A DNA stretch of 23,409 nucleotides, from the NCBI GenBank assembly GCA_002483745.1, contig DLIM01000004.1:42576-65984 (forward strand), in the 5' to 3' direction. Positions 6,984 to 15,081 of the stretch are shown in pieces. The position numbers and the translations under genes are program-made. Source of the stretch: Caryophanales bacterium UBA7642 (GTDB lineage: Bacteria; Bacillota_I; Bacilli_A; RFN20; CAG-288). How positions within the stretch are numbered: position 1 is the first letter of the stretch; each line of letters opens with the position of its first letter. The notes beneath the pieces are model-generated. The model was not told the DNA's origin. It did no database searches and worked only from the letters and a program-made list of their open reading frames with translations.

Positions 6984-7934
6984 CTACTTCTTGTAGTTGT
7001 AGAAACCAATACCAGCAGAGACACCAAGCTTTCCAGCCTTGATGTATTCATCCAAGGCTTTAGCCATATCCTTGAAGTGATAAGGAGCTAAGAAGGAAGG
7101 AATCTTGGTATACATAGAAACAATCTCATAAGCGGTCTTTAAGCCGACGACATCGATGATCTGGAAAGGACCCTTCGGGGCACCAGTTCCTAAGACCCAA
7201 GTTTTATCGATAGTCTGCGGGTCAGAGACACCTTCAACCCAGAGATCAAGAGCGGAGAAGAGGAAGGGAACGAGCATGGAGTTAAGAATGTATCCGGATT
7301 TTTCCTTGTGAAGCTGAAGCGGAACCATTCTAATGTCGGAAGCAAATTTGACAACGGCATCATAACTAGCCTTGTCAGTATACTTCTGGCTCATGATTTC
7401 AGCGGTATTGTTCTTCCAGATTTCATTAGCAAAATGGAGAGCTAAATACTTGTTAGGACGGCCAGTGTATTTAGCAAACTGGGAAGGAAGCATAGTGGAA
7501 GAGTTGGTAACCATGATGGTCTTCTCTTCAAGAAGAGGAGCAATAGCCTTGTAGAAGTCCTTCTTGGCGTCCTTATTCTCACTCATTGATTCAATGATTA
7601 AGTCAGCATCTTTGACAGCAGCGGCCATATCAAGCTCTAACTTAAGATTCTTGTAGGCAGCTTCAACTTTCTTTCTGCAGTCATCGGCGTTGAAGGTATC
7701 GACATCGGCAATACCCATAGCGAAGACATGAGGATCTTTTCCTTCCGGAGTATCCATTCTGGCGATAGTATCAAGATAATCTTTCTTGATAGCATCAATC
7801 TTGGGCTGGGTACGGGTAATAGAGCCCTTGCTTCTTAACCAAATAGTAACATCAAAACCGCAATAGGCAGCTTGGAAAGCAATCTGGCTTCCTAAGACAC
7901 CGCCACCAGCGACAACAACTTTTTTAATAGCCAT
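6984..7934 (-). CDS. 3-hydroxyacyl-CoA dehydrogenase (short, stand-alone form)
   Basis: NAD-dependent oxidation of an L-3-hydroxyacyl-CoA, or reduction of the 3-oxo form. The 316-residue protein has an N-terminal Rossmann domain with AGGGVLGSQIA (9-19) and a C-terminal dimer/substrate domain with KSGYILNSMLVP and GAPKGPFQIIDVVGL. The catalytic His-Glu pair is kept: H167 in LHFAN and E179 in NTAEIM, 12 residues apart as in HFFNP-type enzymes, although HFFNP itself has become HFANE. TNSSTMLP (143-150) matches the family's conserved Ser/Asn region. The ATG at 7934 has a strong AAGGAAGGA site. No thiolase, crotonase or acyl-CoA dehydrogenase is nearby, so the pathway is unknown; a related L-gulonate or hydroxy-acid dehydrogenase role cannot be excluded. 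Confidence 0.88.
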   Translation of the reverse strand: MAIKKVVVAGGGVLGSQIAFQAAYCGFDVTIWLRSKGSITRTQPKIDAIKKDYLDTIARMDTPEGKDPHVFAMGIADVDTFNADDCRKKVEAAYKNLKLELDMAAAVKDADLIIESMSENKDAKKDFYKAIAPLLEEKTIMVTNSSTMLPSQFAKYTGRPNKYLALHFANEIWKNNTAEIMSQKYTDKASYDAVVKFASDIRMVPLQLHKEKSGYILNSMLVPFLFSALDLWVEGVSDPQTIDKTWVLGTGAPKGPFQIIDVVGLKTAYEIVSMYTKIPSFLAPYHFKDMAKALDEYIKAGKLGVSAGIGFYNYKK

Positions 7935-7948
7935 AAGCTAGTCCTTCC

Positions 7949-7979
7949 TTGAACCTTTGTTCAAACTACAAATAGTATA
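7949..7979 (-). promoter_or_regulatory. -10 element and inverted repeat before the dehydrogenase
   Basis: On the minus strand a -10 TATACT (7974-7979) is followed by an inverted repeat TTGAAC-N4-GTTCAA (7949-7964) that would occupy about +3 to +18 of the transcript, directly before the ribosome site. It could be an operator or a small 5' hairpin. No good -35 is visible. Confidence 0.45.
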
Positions 7980-8038
7980 GCAAAAAGAACAATGTTAGTG
8001 CTATCAATTCGCTTTAATATAGTAACATCTAAAGCTTT

Positions 8039-9427
8039 TCAATTAAGTTTAACTGCTATTTCCTTAACTATCTTCTCGACTTGATCCTTTAAAGCGGACT
8101 TAGGGCCATTTGTTGTTAAAACAAAATCCAGTTCATGCCGATGCTTATCATAGGAATTAATGCTATTGAATTTAAGACGGTCAGAGATGTTCTTGTCGCC
8201 TCTTTCTTCTAAGTGGGTATCCTGAATGGTGGTTTCAACCCCGACTAGATAAGTGAAGTCTTTTTGCATCCTTGCATCAAAAAGAAGAGGGACTTCTACT
8301 GCTTTGTTGAAGCCATCATTTTCGATGATGAATTCATTGCAGGCTTTTCTAATAAGAGGATAGAGGAACCCTTCAAACTTTCTTCTAAAGGTCTTATCCT
8401 CTAAAAGCATTTTTGAAAGTAAAGTTTTATCTAAATAAGGAGTGAAGATAGCAGGAAATTTCTTTTTCAGACCGAGAAGAAAATCAGGATCCTGATAGAG
8501 ACGATGAATCTCATCATCAGAAGAAAATACTTTATAGCCAAAGTCTTTGAAATAAGAGGTGGCTAAAGATTTACCAGAACCTATCTTACCGGTGATTCCT
8601 AAGCTTATGCCGGTGTGCTGGCATTTAGGACAATAGGAAGTACCTCTTCCATTAAGCCTTCTTTTCTCAATTTTGAAAGTGTGGCAGACCGAGCATTCAT
8701 CTCCTTGATGAGAATAGACTTTTAGATACTTTTGGAAGGAGCCACTGACTTCCTGACTAGCTTTATATGATCTAACAGTAGAACCGTGGCTTTTAATAGC
8801 TAAGTTTAAGATGCTAATTGAATTATCCAATATAGATTTAGCATTTTCTTTAGTTATCATATTACCTTTCATGAAAGGAGAAATTCTACTAGCAAAGCAA
8901 ACTTCATCAGCGTAGATATTTCCTAATCCCGACATGATAGTCTGATCAAGAAGCAATTCTTTAATAGGTTTATTGCTTTTTGAATAGGAATCAAACAGGT
9001 AAGAGGAATCTTTTATATCGAAAGGCTCCGGACCTAACTCTTCTAAAGGTCCTAAGTCTTCTTTTTTGAGGTAGTAGGAAACGCCAAATTTTCTTACATC
9101 ATAGAAAGCTAATCCTTCCTTTTTGTTCTTAAAAGGAATAAACATCGATAGGTGGCTTGAAGAATGATTCTTTTTATCAACAATGAAAAGCTTTCCCTCC
9201 ATTCTTAGATGGAAGATGACTTTATGGTCATCATTGAGATTGAAGATTAAGAACTTGCCTTTCCGATCAAGGCTTTCAATTGTCTTGGCTTTCAAACCGG
9301 ACTGATATTCTTTTAGAGGAGTCTTAATCATACCGGCATAGTAAATAATCGGTTCTTCGAAAGTGATACCGATTAAGTGCTTAGTCAGTTCTCTTTTTAC
9401 CGTCTCGACTTCTGGAAGTTCGGGCAT
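8039..9427 (-). CDS. mutM-coaE: Fusion: formamidopyrimidine-DNA glycosylase (MutM) + dephospho-CoA kinase (CoaE)
   Basis: One uninterrupted 462-residue frame carries two complete enzymes. Residues 1-270 are MutM, which removes oxidised purines such as 8-oxoguanine and nicks the strand. Visible key residues are P2 and E3 (MPELPEVET), K58, H73, R112 in DVRKFG, N170 in GLGNIYADE, and the zinc finger cysteines 245, 248, 266 and 269. Residues about 274-462 are CoaE, which phosphorylates dephospho-CoA in the last step of CoA synthesis, with P-loop GKIGSGKS (280-287), FSSDDEIHRL, VEVPLLFDA (378-386) and the usual C-terminal NGPKSALKDQVEKI. Only a few residues separate the last zinc cysteine from the first CoaE strand. 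MutM and CoaE genes are commonly adjacent after polA in Bacilli, which explains the fusion. The start follows the polA stop by two bases, so translation is probably coupled. Confidence 0.94.
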   Translation of the reverse strand: MPELPEVETVKRELTKHLIGITFEEPIIYYAGMIKTPLKEYQSGLKAKTIESLDRKGKFLIFNLNDDHKVIFHLRMEGKLFIVDKKNHSSSHLSMFIPFKNKKEGLAFYDVRKFGVSYYLKKEDLGPLEELGPEPFDIKDSSYLFDSYSKSNKPIKELLLDQTIMSGLGNIYADEVCFASRISPFMKGNMITKENAKSILDNSISILNLAIKSHGSTVRSYKASQEVSGSFQKYLKVYSHQGDECSVCHTFKIEKRRLNGRGTSYCPKCQHTGISLGITGKIGSGKSLATSYFKDFGYKVFSSDDEIHRLYQDPDFLLGLKKKFPAIFTPYLDKTLLSKMLLEDKTFRRKFEGFLYPLIRKACNEFIIENDGFNKAVEVPLLFDARMQKDFTYLVGVETTIQDTHLEERGDKNISDRLKFNSINSYDKHRHELDFVLTTNGPKSALKDQVEKIVKEIAVKLN

Positions 9428-9429
9428 AT

Positions 9430-12069
9430 TTAATGGGCCTCATACCAATTGTCTTTTGCATCGCCATCAACTTTAAGCGGAACCGATAGTTTCATTGCAT
9501 GCTCCATACAATCTTTAAGTATTGGTTCCACCTTCTCTAATTCGTCTTTAGGAACCTTAAAGAGTAGTTCATCATGGATTTGAAGAATAATCTTCGTCTT
9601 AAAGCCTTTCAAGGCTTGGTCACACTTTACCATAGCGACTTTTATTAAATCCGCGGCTGAGCCTTGGATAGTGGTATTAACAGCGGCTCGTTCACAGAAA
9701 GAACGTAAAGCTCTGTTTGAAGAATTAATATCCTTTAGATATCTTCTTCTATTCATGATAGTAGTGACGTAGCCTTGCTTTCTAGCATCTTCAATGCATT
9801 TGTTCTGATACTCATCAATGCCTTCAAAGGCGGCTTTAAACTGCTTGATTAGGTCGCTAGCCTCAGCACGCGGAATATCGAGCTGTTCTGATAGGCCAAA
9901 AGCGGAGATTCCATAGACGATACCAAAGTTGACGGCCTTAGCTCTTCTTCTCATTTCGGGAGTCACTTCATCAATAGGGACTCCAAAGACTTTGCTGGCG
10001 GTAGCTTTATGAATATCTTTGCCTTCTTTGAAGATTTCCTGCAAAGCTTTGATATTTCCGACATGAGCTAATACTCTTAATTCAATCTGGGAATAATCCA
10101 AAGACAAGAGTAGGAACTCATGATTAGGGTAGAAGAAGGCTTTCCTGATATTCTTTCCTTCCTCGTTCCTGATAGAAATATTCTGCAGGTTAGGCTCACT
10201 CATCGATAGTCTTCCTGTTGATGTCAAGGCCTGGTTATAGATAGCATGAATCTTGTTATCGGAAGAAATATGCTTAGGCAAAGCGGAAGTATAGGAAGAA
10301 ACTAGTTTATTGTAGAGACGGTATTTGATGATTAAAGGAATAACGGGATGATCTTCTTGGTGAGCCAATAAGACATCGATGCCAGTTCCTTTCTCACCTT
10401 TGTTCTTAGGAATCTTTAAATCAGTGAAGAGAACTTCTTCAAGTTTCTTTGGTGAATTGATATTGAACTCCTCACCGGCTTTCTGATAGATTTCTCTTTC
10501 TAAGGAACTGAGGATATTCTGATATTCGATATTGATTTCTTCTAAGGTGTCTTTATCGATTGGGAAGCCTTCAATCTCCATCTTGGCTAAGACTACGCTT
10601 AAAGGCATCTCCACTTCTTGGAAAAGCTTAGTTTCTTCATTCTTCTCTAAATCAATTTCTACCTGCTTTCTTAAATCAACAGTGTTAGAAATCACTTGTC
10701 CAGCCTGATTTTTGTCTTTATCAAGTGAAACCCCATAAGAAAGAAACAAAGATTCTTTCTTCTGACCAGAGTCGGGGTTAATTAAGTAAGTTGCTAAAAG
10801 CAAATCAAAAGAAGCTGACTGAATGAAACCGAATCCGTTCCTATATAGAAGCACATCTAAGCTCTTTAAATCATAAACAGCAATATCCTGATTTTCTTTA
10901 GCGAGGAAGTCTTTAAACGCCTGATCGTTTTTGGCTTTTTCGGTCTTGAGAAAATAAAGAGAATTCTCAGTAGCCAGAACAAAGCCATATAGAGAAGCGA
11001 TGTTTTCATTATCCGTAGAGGAATCAAAAGTAATGCCTAGGATCTTTTCTTTGATTTCCGAAAGTGAATCGATATTTATAGTCTTTCTCTCATTGAAAGA
11101 AGAAGACTTGGCTTCATCTTCTTGAACAGTGGCAGATTCTTCAAAGAGGGATAACTGAGTCGAAGAGGAGGAATCGACTATATCTGGTAATTTATCAATG
11201 TTCCTTAAAAACTGACTTAACTGATATTTAAGGTAGAATCTAGTTAAGACCGTCTTGTCATAAGGCCTATAGATAGATTCTTCATAGTCTTTCTTCATAT
11301 CCATATCAGTGATAATGGTTGCTAACTGTTTGGAGAAGATAGCATCCTTTTCGCCTTCAACGATTCGTTGATTGATTTTAGGGCCCGGATTCTCTTTGCA
11401 GTATTTAATGATATCTTCTAAATGGCCGTGCTCATTCAGAAGCTTCATGGCAGTCTTTTCGCCACAGCCTTTGATGCCTTTATAGTTATCAGAAGGATCT
11501 CCGGCCATTCCTTTATAGTCAGTAATCTGATCAGGATTCAAGCCAAAGCCTTCTTTCAGGTTAGCGGAAGTATAGGAAATAGTTTCGCTAAGTCCCTTCT
11601 TAAGCATTTCAACTACGACATTATCTTTGATGCTTAAGAGCTGTAAGAAATCCTTATCGGAAGTAAAGAGACGGACTTCATCATCTTTAGCGGAAGCATA
11701 TTTAGCCATAGAACCGGCTAAATCATCGCCTTCATAGCCTTCAAGCTCACTCCAATGGATATTCATAGCTTCCAGCATCTCTCTAGCAATCGGCATTTGG
11801 GCAATCAGCTCATCGGGAGGAGCTATTCTTTGAGCTTTATAGTCCTGGAATTCTTTCTTTCTTAGGGTGGGCTTTCCCGTATCGAAAGCCACAAAAAGAT
11901 GATCACCTGTTTTAAGCTGTGACTTGATTTTCTTGATTAAGTTATGAAAAGCAAAGATGGCGTTTATCGGGATGTTATTGGTTGTAGTCATGATATTGCC
12001 AGTATAGGCAGTTGAATAGTAGGCTCTAAATAAGAGAGAATTTCCATCAACAATATAGGTTTTAGACAT
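9430..12069 (-). CDS. polA: DNA polymerase I
   Basis: Gap-filling and primer-removing polymerase, 879 residues. The N-terminal 5'-3' nuclease (about 1-295) has VDGNSLLFRAYY, LEGYEGDDLAGS and the helix-hairpin-helix region GIKGCGEKTAMKLL. The middle 3'-5' exonuclease-like domain (about 330-485) looks inactive: the FDTET element reads FDSST, and the late Y-x3-D motif is missing. The polymerase domain carries motif A (SLDYSQIELR, D658), the O-helix R707-x3-K711-x3-F715-x3-Y719-G, and motif C (QIHDE, D833). F715 is the E. coli-like residue at the sugar-selecting position. The ATG overlaps the dnaE stop by 8 bases and has its own GAAAGGA site. It lies between dnaE and mutM-coaE in a tightly packed unit. 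Confidence 0.97.
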   Translation of the reverse strand: MSKTYIVDGNSLLFRAYYSTAYTGNIMTTTNNIPINAIFAFHNLIKKIKSQLKTGDHLFVAFDTGKPTLRKKEFQDYKAQRIAPPDELIAQMPIAREMLEAMNIHWSELEGYEGDDLAGSMAKYASAKDDEVRLFTSDKDFLQLLSIKDNVVVEMLKKGLSETISYTSANLKEGFGLNPDQITDYKGMAGDPSDNYKGIKGCGEKTAMKLLNEHGHLEDIIKYCKENPGPKINQRIVEGEKDAIFSKQLATIITDMDMKKDYEESIYRPYDKTVLTRFYLKYQLSQFLRNIDKLPDIVDSSSSTQLSLFEESATVQEDEAKSSSFNERKTINIDSLSEIKEKILGITFDSSTDNENIASLYGFVLATENSLYFLKTEKAKNDQAFKDFLAKENQDIAVYDLKSLDVLLYRNGFGFIQSASFDLLLATYLINPDSGQKKESLFLSYGVSLDKDKNQAGQVISNTVDLRKQVEIDLEKNEETKLFQEVEMPLSVVLAKMEIEGFPIDKDTLEEINIEYQNILSSLEREIYQKAGEEFNINSPKKLEEVLFTDLKIPKNKGEKGTGIDVLLAHQEDHPVIPLIIKYRLYNKLVSSYTSALPKHISSDNKIHAIYNQALTSTGRLSMSEPNLQNISIRNEEGKNIRKAFFYPNHEFLLLSLDYSQIELRVLAHVGNIKALQEIFKEGKDIHKATASKVFGVPIDEVTPEMRRRAKAVNFGIVYGISAFGLSEQLDIPRAEASDLIKQFKAAFEGIDEYQNKCIEDARKQGYVTTIMNRRRYLKDINSSNRALRSFCERAAVNTTIQGSAADLIKVAMVKCDQALKGFKTKIILQIHDELLFKVPKDELEKVEPILKDCMEHAMKLSVPLKVDGDAKDNWYEAH

Positions 12070-15004
12070 TTCGGTGTTTTCCTTTCAAGTCAATTACTTC
12101 AGTAGGCTTAAGCCATTTCCTAGTAAAGTCAGCTTTTACTAAGATGAAAGAGTTTTTAGCGATATTGGGATTGCTATTTAACTCTAGACGGTAATCTCTA
12201 TCTTCGTCACAGGCAATGATGACATGATCCATTTCTTCATAGGAGTCATCGGTGACAAGAAGAGTCTTATAGTTATCTCTTGAAGCGATTGAGGATAGCT
12301 TTGAAGAGAGGATGATTCCTAAGGCAGTCTTTTCAAGATATAGTCTTTCTCCTAGATCTTCGTCATCTTTAGTGATATCAGGTAGTTTCTTTTCATCAAA
12401 CCCCATTCTGGCAAAGCCTAAGAATTCATCTAGGTGGTTTCTTAAAGCGCTTCTATTAATGCAAAGAGTATCAAAGGCGCCAGCATTTATAAGGGAAAGA
12501 ACCGTATTCTCGTTCTTCTGATTGACTAAGCTATTAGCTCGGTTACAGAAGTCATAGAAGGAGAGATATTTTCCTTTTTCTTTTCTTTCTTGGATGATGG
12601 CTTCAATAACGCTAGGAGTGGTGTTGCTGACTGACTTAAAAGGAAGGTATACTTTTTCATTTTGATAAACAAGTTCAGTAGCCAAGGACTCGTTTATGTT
12701 TGGATTAGCGGCATTCATTCTTCTTTCGGCTAGTTCTACCCGGATAGCTTTTCCTTCTTTGTCGCTAAGGGAAGAGTCATTAAAGGCTACGGAATAGAAT
12801 TCCTCAGGGAAGTGGGTCTTATAGTAAAGAAGTTGATAAGTGATGAAGGAGTAGCAATACGCATGTGACTTGTTGAAACCATAGCCGGCAAACTTTTCAA
12901 TATCGGAATAGATATCTAATGCCACACTATCCTTAATTCCTTGCTTTTTAGCTCCTAAAAGGAATTGCTCCTTGTAGGTTTCCATCTTTTTAAGGTCTTT
13001 CTTGGAGATAGCTCTTCTAAAGATATCAGCATCTCCGGCATCAAAGCCACCAATAGCTTTGACAGTTTCGATTACCTGTTCCTGATAGAGCATGATTCCA
13101 TAAGTGCTCTTTAGAATCGGCTCTAAGCGAGGATCTTTATAGACAATAGGGCTTTGACCATTCTTTCTTCTAGCAAAGAGAGAAATATAGTTCATAGTTC
13201 CTGGCCTATATAAAGCCAAGATTGAAGCTAAGTCGTCAAAAGAAGTAGGCTTTACCTCTTTCACAGTTCTTTTCATTCCTTCACTAGTTGAAGGACTATC
13301 TAACTGGAAGATGAAGGCTAAATCTAATCTATTTAAGGTCTTGAAAGTTTCCTCATCATTGAGGTTATTCCAAAGATCAGGTATTTCTTTTCTGTTCTTA
13401 ACTATTCTTTCTTCGATGTTCTTGATAAAGGTTAGGTTCGATAAAGAGAGAATATCAAATTTTAGGAATCCCATTCTTTCCATATTGGGATACTCATATT
13501 CAACTACGCCTTTAGTTCCCTCACTTATAGGGCAAGTCTTATAGATTTCTTCCGAGGAGAGAATGACACCTGGAGCATGGATGGATGTATTGACTGGTAA
13601 CCCCACTAAGCTAGAGGCCTTAGAAGCTATATCTTCATAGTAAGGATCTTCTAATAATCTTTTCAGCCGATAGCCGTAATAGCGGTCATCGACAGCTTCT
13701 TTAAAGGTCTTGGCTTTTTCAGAGATAGTACCAGAGAGCTTTTTTAGTCTTACTTCATTGAATCCTAAAGCTGGACCAACGAGGTTTAAGGCACTTCTTG
13801 GCTTTAATTTGGTGAAGGTGATGATGTTACTGACATGCTCTTCACCATATTTTTTCTTTAAGTAGCTAATGACTTCATCTCTTCTTTCATCTTCGAAATC
13901 AATATCGATATCAGGCATGGTCTTTCTTTTAGGATTCAAAAATCTTTCAAAGGAGAGATTGAATCTGATTGGGTCGACTTCGGTGATACTTAAACTATAA
14001 GAAACTAAAGAGCCACCTGCAGAGCCTCTTCCCGGGCCGACTTTGATATTAGAGGACTTAGCAAAGTTGACATAGTCAGACACCAAGAGGAAATAAGATG
14101 AGAAGTGCATTTCCTTAATTATGGATAATTCGTAATCAAGTCTTTCTTGGTATAAGGAAGTCACTTTATCATTGAGCCTTCTCTTTAATCCTGAATTGCT
14201 GGCCTCTTTTAAGAGCTCATCAGCGTTATCGATAGAAAAGAACTTACCCCTCTTAGTGAAGAGAGAAAAATCTATTTTCTTGCTGAAAGATTCGGTTTCA
14301 TTGATGTCCTCTTCTCTGTAAACCTGTTCCAAGGCTTTTAATGACAGTAAGAAAAAAGGACCGCCAGTTGGTAAATCGGTCGTAATCTTTTCTTTATTCA
14401 GAGCTTTGCTGAAAAGGAACTGCTTACCGGCATCGCTTTTATAAATATAAGAAGCTTTAGGGAAGGCAATTGTCTTATAGGAACAGTTTAAGCAGAAATC
14501 ATAGAGAACTTTGACGTCTTCTTTGTCTTCTTCATTCTGAATATCAATGCCTAGGTAGAAATCATCTAAAAAGATTTTGCTATAAGCTAATAAGTCAGGA
14601 GCAACAGCTGTTAAAAAGACAGACTGATAATAATCATCATTATCGGCATCAATGACTAAGGCTAAGCCCTCATGAAAGAGAGAAAGCATATCGGTGCCTA
14701 GGACATCAATCTTTTTAGAGATTAATCCGCAGAGGTTTAGATAGCCTTTTTCGTTTTGAACATATAAAACGGCATTAAAAGGCAACGATCTTGAACTATA
14801 GAGTTTTATTCGATAGCCATAAATAGGCTTTAAATTATTATTAGTGGCACTATCAGTAAGAGCAGGAAAAGCGTAAGTATTGCTATCACTTGATGCAATA
14901 CCTAAGTAGCCAAGTTCTTTTGCTCTTGAGGCATAAAGATCAGGAAGAATGACAGATTGGCCAAAGGAATAACCGGTGAGTGTATTCAGCTGATAATAAT
15001 TCAT
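12062..15004 (-). CDS. dnaE: DNA polymerase III alpha subunit, DnaE type
   Basis: Replicative C-family polymerase of the DnaE class, 980 residues from the ATG at 15004. The palm has HFSSYFLLVSDYV, VGPGRGSAGGSLVSY (about 322-336), the catalytic PDIDIDF (364-370, with D365 and D367) and the third acidic site in KFDILSL (D517). The thumb/fingers and helix-hairpin-helix follow, including IFRRAISKKD and GYGFNKSHAYCYS. Two things are unusual. The N-terminal PHP domain lacks the HLHTHSEYSLLDG signature, reading LNTLTGYSFGQ, and the TDH element is SDS, so metal binding is doubtful. The length is well short of the usual ~1100-1160, mostly at the C-terminus. A TTG at 15022 is an alternative start, but a TATAAT lies between it and the ATG. 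The 3' end overlaps polA by 8 bases. Confidence 0.95.
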   Translation of the reverse strand: MNYYQLNTLTGYSFGQSVILPDLYASRAKELGYLGIASSDSNTYAFPALTDSATNNNLKPIYGYRIKLYSSRSLPFNAVLYVQNEKGYLNLCGLISKKIDVLGTDMLSLFHEGLALVIDADNDDYYQSVFLTAVAPDLLAYSKIFLDDFYLGIDIQNEEDKEDVKVLYDFCLNCSYKTIAFPKASYIYKSDAGKQFLFSKALNKEKITTDLPTGGPFFLLSLKALEQVYREEDINETESFSKKIDFSLFTKRGKFFSIDNADELLKEASNSGLKRRLNDKVTSLYQERLDYELSIIKEMHFSSYFLLVSDYVNFAKSSNIKVGPGRGSAGGSLVSYSLSITEVDPIRFNLSFERFLNPKRKTMPDIDIDFEDERRDEVISYLKKKYGEEHVSNIITFTKLKPRSALNLVGPALGFNEVRLKKLSGTISEKAKTFKEAVDDRYYGYRLKRLLEDPYYEDIASKASSLVGLPVNTSIHAPGVILSSEEIYKTCPISEGTKGVVEYEYPNMERMGFLKFDILSLSNLTFIKNIEERIVKNRKEIPDLWNNLNDEETFKTLNRLDLAFIFQLDSPSTSEGMKRTVKEVKPTSFDDLASILALYRPGTMNYISLFARRKNGQSPIVYKDPRLEPILKSTYGIMLYQEQVIETVKAIGGFDAGDADIFRRAISKKDLKKMETYKEQFLLGAKKQGIKDSVALDIYSDIEKFAGYGFNKSHAYCYSFITYQLLYYKTHFPEEFYSVAFNDSSLSDKEGKAIRVELAERRMNAANPNINESLATELVYQNEKVYLPFKSVSNTTPSVIEAIIQERKEKGKYLSFYDFCNRANSLVNQKNENTVLSLINAGAFDTLCINRSALRNHLDEFLGFARMGFDEKKLPDITKDDEDLGERLYLEKTALGIILSSKLSSIASRDNYKTLLVTDDSYEEMDHVIIACDEDRDYRLELNSNPNIAKNSFILVKADFTRKWLKPTEVIDLKGKHRNV

Positions 15005-15010
15005 AACATA

Positions 15011-15016
15011 ATTATA
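15011..15016 (-). promoter_or_regulatory. -10 element abutting the dnaE start
   Basis: A perfect TATAAT on the minus strand ends 6 bases before the dnaE ATG, which places the predicted transcript start at or beside the A of ATG. No Shine-Dalgarno precedes the ATG. No convincing -35 is present, so this is a suggestion of a leaderless transcript rather than proof. Confidence 0.4.
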
Positions 15017-15081
15017 AACCAAAGAGGAGGGATTTACTTTGCCGGAAAGGAACTTTTTGAAATTAATACTATTTCTTTTCT

